The notes under the pieces: generated by a model
Database searches by the model: none
What the model saw: only the letters and a program-made list of their open reading frames with translations
What the model was told of the DNA's origin: nothing
Shown: positions 58,251 through 64,000 of the stretch, piece by piece
Numbering within the stretch: the first letter of the stretch is position 1
How the letters are laid out: every line of letters starts with the position of its first letter
DNA from: Lates calcarifer
Taxonomy: Eukaryota > Chordata > Actinopteri > Centropomidae
Direction of reading: 5' to 3'
Length of the DNA stretch: 64,000 nt
Assembly: GCF_001640805.2 (NCBI RefSeq)
Contig: NC_066844.1
Coordinates: forward strand, 7,224,053 to 7,288,052
Program-made: the position numbers and the translations under genes

Positions 58251-61200
58251 CCAGATGGGACAGCAACAGCAGCAGCCTCCGGCTCAAACAGCAGTGAGGA
58301 CCGAAGCATCCCTGCCTCTGTCCAATGTCTGGATCAAAGTGGGACTGCTCCCTTCCTGCTTGCATAACAATACTCTAGATAGATCCTCTGCTGCAGTTGG
58401 TGCCTGTGGATCAGACTACTTAGCCGGCAGGCGCTCTCTCTGACTTGCAAATGGACCTGGCACCGTTCCAGTCCAAGCCTCTCTGAACAAAAGTGCTGAG
58501 CTAAAACTGGGCCATATACCTGGTGAAATACTCATAAACTGCCTTACACTCTGCACTTTCTTGTGTGTGTCTCTCTCTTTTTCTATCACAGCCCAGCTTG
58601 GCAGGTTGCGTATGCATCTTTTCCGCCTGGCGCTCAATGTACTGAGTCACAGCCAGAGCCAGTGGACTGGACTGATTTGAATTGTCACTGCATGTTTGTA
58701 GTTGGCTGCCTACAGGGCACGGGCTCCCTCAGCATGACCCTCAGTGGGAAATCTGGGCCCAAGGAAGCCGACTAAGATGTGTCGGATCAGGAAAAAAGAA
58801 TGACAGGAGCGATGATTTGGTGACAGCATGGGCTCTCACACACTTTCTCATATAATCTTTGCAGTTGGGAATTACAAACTGTGACTAAGTCAACCCCCCT
58901 TTGCGATGTGGGGCCAAATATCGCAAAATGACTCACACAATCAACTTACAAGGCAGAATATGTGCTGGCCAAGGACGTGTGGCGGATCATGACCAAATTT
59001 AGCGTGTGCTGAGAGCAATGAAACAACACACATACTGGTGTGAAGATACGAGGCAACGGGTGGTGTGATGGTGGGTTATGTTACATTCCCTCTTGCACAT
59101 TTTGAGCAAATTGCTTCTCCTTGAAGTTAAAGCTCTCTGCAGGATGACTTAAGTTCATGAGGAGAGATTATAGAACCAAGGCAGTTTGGAAATTAGAGCC
59201 CTACATCCACTGTGTTGAGTCACTGACTGGAGATAAGTGAGGATTACAGTCAGAGATGAGGACTAGCTGGACACAGAAATACTCAGAAATGTGTAATTAA
59301 TCTGCATATACACACACAGAGACACTATACACATGCACTGTCTGACCTTGAAAGATACAAATTGCTATCTACATTATTAGATCCCTTGCATAGGGCTGAA
59401 CATAATCACAGCTTAATTAAAGGTGCCAAGATAAGGAATCAGTGGGTTCACAGGCAGGTACAAAACAGCCTGTGTGAAATGAATTGATAACAAAAGTCCT
59501 TCATCCCTCACCCTACTCTCATGGCTTATTAATTGTGCACTTCACACTCCAATGCCTGCAGGCTCTGCTTCAGTTAATAAACCTTGTCACCTTTTGCATC
59601 AGCACGAATTACAGCAAGTAGTACACACCAAAAGACAGCAGGAGAGAGGGAGAAATCAGGGTGTGTCTCAACCTCACTCAAATGTAATCTTTGCCTATAT
59701 GTGACCTCTACTGACTAATTTATGAAACTGCATCTCTTCACCTCTCATTATGGCCATACTGCGTGCTGCAGAGCAGGAGTCAGCAGAGAGCACATAAAAC
59801 CCCAATCCACCCACTGCTTGTTGACTCAGTCAGAGAGGGTCGTCCAGCTCAGACATCCAGCCAAACTCCCTCTACCCTAAACACAATTATTTCATTTCCC
59901 CCCTGAAATGTTTGCTGAATGAATGAGGGTTTTATTTTCATACCCTAAACCATACTAATGACATTATGTGAAATATTACAAACACTTTTGCCTACTTGTG
60001 TTGGAACAGCTTGATTTTGATTTCCCATACAGGCTTGGAAAGGACTCTAGACAGAACAAATGCTTTATTGCTAAAAAGTTAATTTTAGACAGATTAGTCA
60101 CTGAAAAATGTGGAGTAAAAGGGATTTAGTTTAATTCAGTTTTATTATTAGTTTATCATCAGTTTTTTTATTAAGTTTAATTAGGAGGGCATACCAACAA
60201 TTATTTTCATTGTCAGTGAATCTGTAACTAATCATTTGGTCCATAAAATGTTGGAAATAAGTGAAAAGTACCCATCTCAGTTAAAATATCTTCTTTTGTC
60301 TGACCGTGAGTGTAAAACCCAAATATGTGATTTAATATCAGAGCAGACCAGGAAAACCAACTATTATTCATATTAGAGAAACTAGAAGCTGCAAATCGAA
60401 ATAACTCAATTAATGGATTGATCATTTCAGCTCCACAGTTAAGTTAAAACACATGCACTTAGAAACTACAAAATGAGGCTACATGAGATAATTCTTGCTG
60501 AAATAGCACACAGCAACAACAACATCAACCAAGGCATGGACATCAGCCACAGTGGTTTCAACACTAAACACTGGCATGCACCGGCAAACCAAATATACTA
60601 AACACACGGCTAGTTGCTATGCAAACACATTCTCGGTGTGAATCTCACCTCTTCCAGCCCTTTTTCCTCACCTGACAACTTGGCAAAGCTTCTATGGAAA
60701 ACGCTGCCAAAAGGAGACCATTACCATGGGAGGAGTCCTGGCTTCAAGTCAGGTCAAATGCAAAAAAAGACTGTGCTGAATTCCTCCATGAGACTCCAAT
60801 GAACGATCACCACTCCTCCGTACACTGATGGATGGACTACAGCCCAGCCCCGTCCCTGCCTCTTATCTTGCTTTGCCTCTTATCCTCTCCTCTTCCTCTG
60901 GATTAAATCCATTGAGTCTCTGTCACTCCACTCCTCTCTTCCGTCTCTGTCATGAGAATAATCACATGTACACATACTACACAACTAGCCAAGGCGGATG
61001 TCCACAGTGCAGAAACAGAGGGCTAGTGTTGGCCAATCGTGGGCTATAAATAGGCTTCTTGAGTTCACGATTGTCTCTTCCTATGATAGTGAAGAGCCTA
61101 GAGGGCTTGGGGAGAGGGAGGAAGGAAGACCAAGCAGCATCAATCTCTGCTGGATTTTACTTCCCTCCTTGTATCGACTACAGTCTCCCTATCAGTTTCA

Positions 61201-62690
61201 CCTTTACTGATCCTCCTTTTTTGTAGGGAGATATCTGAGCCGTAATGCAAGTGCTAACGTCTGTGTTTTTTTGTTTTTTTTTGACTGAATGGCGAAACAC
61301 AATAAGGAATAAATGCTGCAGAATACATGAGATTGTGCCTTATTTGGGTGAACAGCAGGATGATATTATAGTTACACTGACCATCCATCCATCTACAATA
61401 CTGGAAAGGTCGCATGTGTGATGTGCTCCAATTAAGTCTGAAAGACAAGAAGCCTGTACTTGCACAATTGTTGAATGTCACAGGGCACAAGACCACCAGA
61501 AAAATGCCCTTACTGTACTGTGTCATGAACAAAAAGTCCAGTCCACATGCATGCATAAGACACCAAAAATCTGAAGTGGTTAAGAATGTTTTTCCAAAAA
61601 AGGAGATAATATCATATTCCAAACAATAATATAATTTATTTATATAGCGAAATGATTACAAAGTGCTATAAAGATTTTAAAAAGTGAACAGTGTTAAATT
61701 TATGTTAAATAGCAAGAACAAAATGGGGAATAGGGACCAATAAAAAACTATTACATACATACCTACATAGACTGTGTACACTTAAATACAAACATACACA
61801 CATATTTATATTCAGGTAACCTTGTGCACACTCTCAAGCTCTCATGTCCTAAAATACAACTTACTTCTATAAAAATCATCATAGGGTTTGATCAATGAAA
61901 GACAGAATCAGTGGGCTACCCTCTTCTGTGTGTGACATAGTGTGGTCACTACACAATTTATGCAAGCCTTATGCACTTCTTGCAGGAGACTGTACCCACT
62001 CAATCCATGTCACATGGTGCAAAAACAGGCATTAGTGGTGTGGAGTGGGAAAGGGGATGCCATTCTCCCCATTACAAGTCAATGTACCATCATAATGGTT
62101 GAACCTGTTATTTTAAACTTTATTTTAAAGATTTTACAGTTAGGGCATAAATGCCAGGTTAAAAAATATGAAATGAAAACCTATTATCCCTCACCCGTTC
62201 AAATGTTGGCTTTCGTGTTGCTACACTCTGCTAGCTGATGACAGCTACATGCAAATTATGTGTTAAATGTCTGATTGACCTTTTGCCCTTATGAACTCCC
62301 AAATAAACCCACCAAGAAGGTCTCTGGAGACCGTAACTCACTGAGTAAGGAAAGGACATACCATTCTTACAGTAGAGTCACCTTGTAAGGCAGCAGCCAC
62401 TGAGTTTCTTCTTAAACTGGACAGATTTATAGGCAGTGAACTCTAGATATCACTGCAGCTCATACTCTCTTCTTTATTTACGGTTGATGGAGATGGAAGA
62501 GCATCAGCAAGGAGAGCATGCATCCAACACGCAAAGTCACAGAGCAATTTCATGTGGACATACATATTACCCCGCAGACAAATAGCAAATACGCTGCAGG
62601 AAATATCATGAGAAAATGTCATATGTGGTTGAGAGCAGAAATCAAGTACAAACATTATCAAGCTGATTGGCCTCTAGTTTAACATGGTGC
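58251..62690. other. Upstream non-coding region
   Basis: No genes recognised. Some locally GC-richer stretches (58250-58760, 60640-61200) give open frames without family resemblance. A short TTTATTTATATAG...ACAAAGTGCTATAAAG piece at 61625-61700 looks like another fish SINE-like tail. Confidence 0.55.
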
Positions 62691-63135
62691 TTTATGTTTG
62701 TATAATTTCACATTCAGTTACAGCCATAAATGTTAGGACTACTCCACCACCCTTGATTTGAAATGAAGCAATAACTATGAGTTTCAAGTGCCTCATTTCA
62801 GCTTTAAGAGTGTTTAAGGTTGTTTACATCCATATTTGGTGAACAGTGTAGGATCTGTTGTCACTTTTTGAATATACAAACAAAATTACTTGGGGGGGGG
62901 GGGTTAATGCCAAACCATGGAATGCTCTTGACTTGCCAAATCAGTCATCTGACCTCAATCCAACAGATCATGTGTTTCACTTGCTAAAGACCAGACAGAT
63001 GGAAAAAAGAAAATTCCCTGAAACAAGCAAAAAGGAAAAATGGCTGCAGTACAAGTCTGGCAGAGAATCACCAGGGTGCCTGTTAATAGCTGTGGGACAC
63101 AGACTGCACAGGATTTACAAATTCAAACATGCATT
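62690..63135 (+). mobile_element. Tc1-like transposase C-terminal fossil
   Basis: The plus strand reads WNALDLPNQSSDLNPTDHVF then HLLKTRQMEKRK and, at the end, GHRLHRIYKFKHALT, the order seen at the C-terminus of Tc1 transposases (SSDLNPTEHxFHLLK ... GHRLxxVIxxKG). The catalytic Glu position reads Asp here. A 12-G run (62892-62903) sits just before, and the N-terminal part is lost. Confidence 0.78.
62892..62903. repeat. G12 homopolymer
   Basis: Twelve G residues, likely variable in length and prone to sequencing error. Confidence 0.9.
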
Positions 63136-63234
63136 AACTGATTTTTTTTAGCCATGTGGGTGCAGCACAAACAAACTTTAAATGCAACTTTGACATTTTT
63201 TTACCTTTTAAGTAGATATGACTAGCTTGATAGC

Positions 63235-63610
63235 AATAATTGCTTATTTATACATCAAGCAGGCATGGAGCAACATTAGCATTCATCTGGAGTTGTTTTT
63301 CTGGCCACTTGACGAATGTCCAAGTCCAACGTTTACTCTCCTTTTTGCTTTGATTTGGTCTCCACCAACCCATGACCGAAATATCTAGCTCTTTCGCTGC
63401 TAAATGTTCCACTGTGTTCACTAGCTAATTGCTAACTGTGTCTGTCTGCTGCTCAGTGCCAAGCAGGTAGCATAATGTGGGGTTTTAGAGCTTTTTGCTC
63501 CCTACTGCGGCTGGAAACAATCCTGGTGAGAGCAGTACCAAAACAGAACCAAACCAAAACACTAAAGTTGCAGTCCATAAACCCAAAACAATCAGCTGAA
63601 AGATGTTAAA
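63235..63610. repeat. Dispersed repeat family copy 3 (most complete)
   Basis: Its 5' part matches 30635-30745 and its middle matches 57100-57200, so the two other copies look like different fragments of this longer unit. Confidence 0.55.
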
Positions 63611-64000
63611 ACTCTGGAGAGCTGGGGTATAACTGCAGAGTTAGGTGGTAATTCTCTCTGGGTTCATCCCTCCAACCAGCCTCTTAAAAGAGGCTATTTG
63701 TAAGTTTTCTCTGCCATTGAATGTGGTTTCTTGCTGAGTACGGGTGGTGCTGATGGCCGCTTGCCCAGAGCTTAAGCCATGGTTGCATTTATAATATCAA
63801 GAGGTAAGAATTCATCTTCTGAACATCATCACTTCAGTAGCAAAACATGGCTGTTACTACAGCTTTTGTTGAGTAAAGTATTCACATTTGATGCTGGACT
63901 CATAACGTTTCTTCTAGAATGATAAGTAAACTTGCTGAATTAATTTGTGTCCCCTGTAATCAGACGACTACTTCTAAAAAAGTGGTATAATTCCTATGGT
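63611..64000. other. Non-coding end of window
   Basis: Nothing recognised; possibly the continuation of repeat copy 3. Confidence 0.5.

Noticed and set aside
1..64000. tRNA, rRNA, CRISPR arrays, bacterial-type operons, intact transposons
   Set aside because: Looked for by eye on both strands; none found. The sequence is vertebrate, and the mobile elements seen are fossils.

Overview
This window is vertebrate genomic DNA, most likely from a percomorph-type teleost. It is AT-rich, its small exons sit in long introns with GT/AG borders, it has many (CA)n tracts, and its interspersed repeats are of kinds I recognise from spiny-rayed fish (Tc1-like transposase fossils, an L1-type LINE fossil, fish SINE-like and L2-like tails). 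There is no prokaryotic content. One gene accounts for all the convincing coding sequence: a minus-strand orthologue of neuron navigator 1 (nav1), a microtubule plus-end tracking protein of developing neurons. Teleosts often keep two nav1 copies and I cannot say which this is.

Layout in transcription order (high to low coordinate). At 44.25-45.40 kb are two exons for one N-terminus, with candidate untranslated exons upstream near 47.5 and 58.1 kb. At 37.5-38.3 kb is the exon carrying the usual NAV1 start (MLGN...). Both N-termini end in phase 1 and can join the same exon at 31.6 kb. Exon 28.8-29.2 kb follows, then a 14 kb intron holding a third candidate first exon (17.5-17.9 kb), and then 20 tightly spaced exons from 14.6 kb to 0.2 kb. 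Chaining exons by splice phase gives about 1526 codons from MLGN to the end of the last exon seen. The C-terminal AAA+ ATPase part lies beyond position 1.

The protein parts are: a conserved N-terminal block with an SxIP (EB-binding) motif, long Ser/Pro/basic low-complexity microtubule-binding regions, central coiled coils, a K-rich segment around a 9-nt microexon, and the start of the region before the ATPase. Special features are a 9-nt and a 24-nt microexon, one GC-AG intron, and two places where the reading frame breaks by one base. The break at 11.35 kb is clear and looks like an extra A. The one in the 44.6-45.4 kb exon is inferred from phase. I suspect assembly errors, but real alleles are possible.

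The rest (introns and about 18 kb upstream of the gene) is non-coding with scattered repeats. I found no RNA gene, CRISPR array, second protein-coding gene or obviously new biological system. The most interesting leads are the alternative N-termini and promoters and the microexon splicing.
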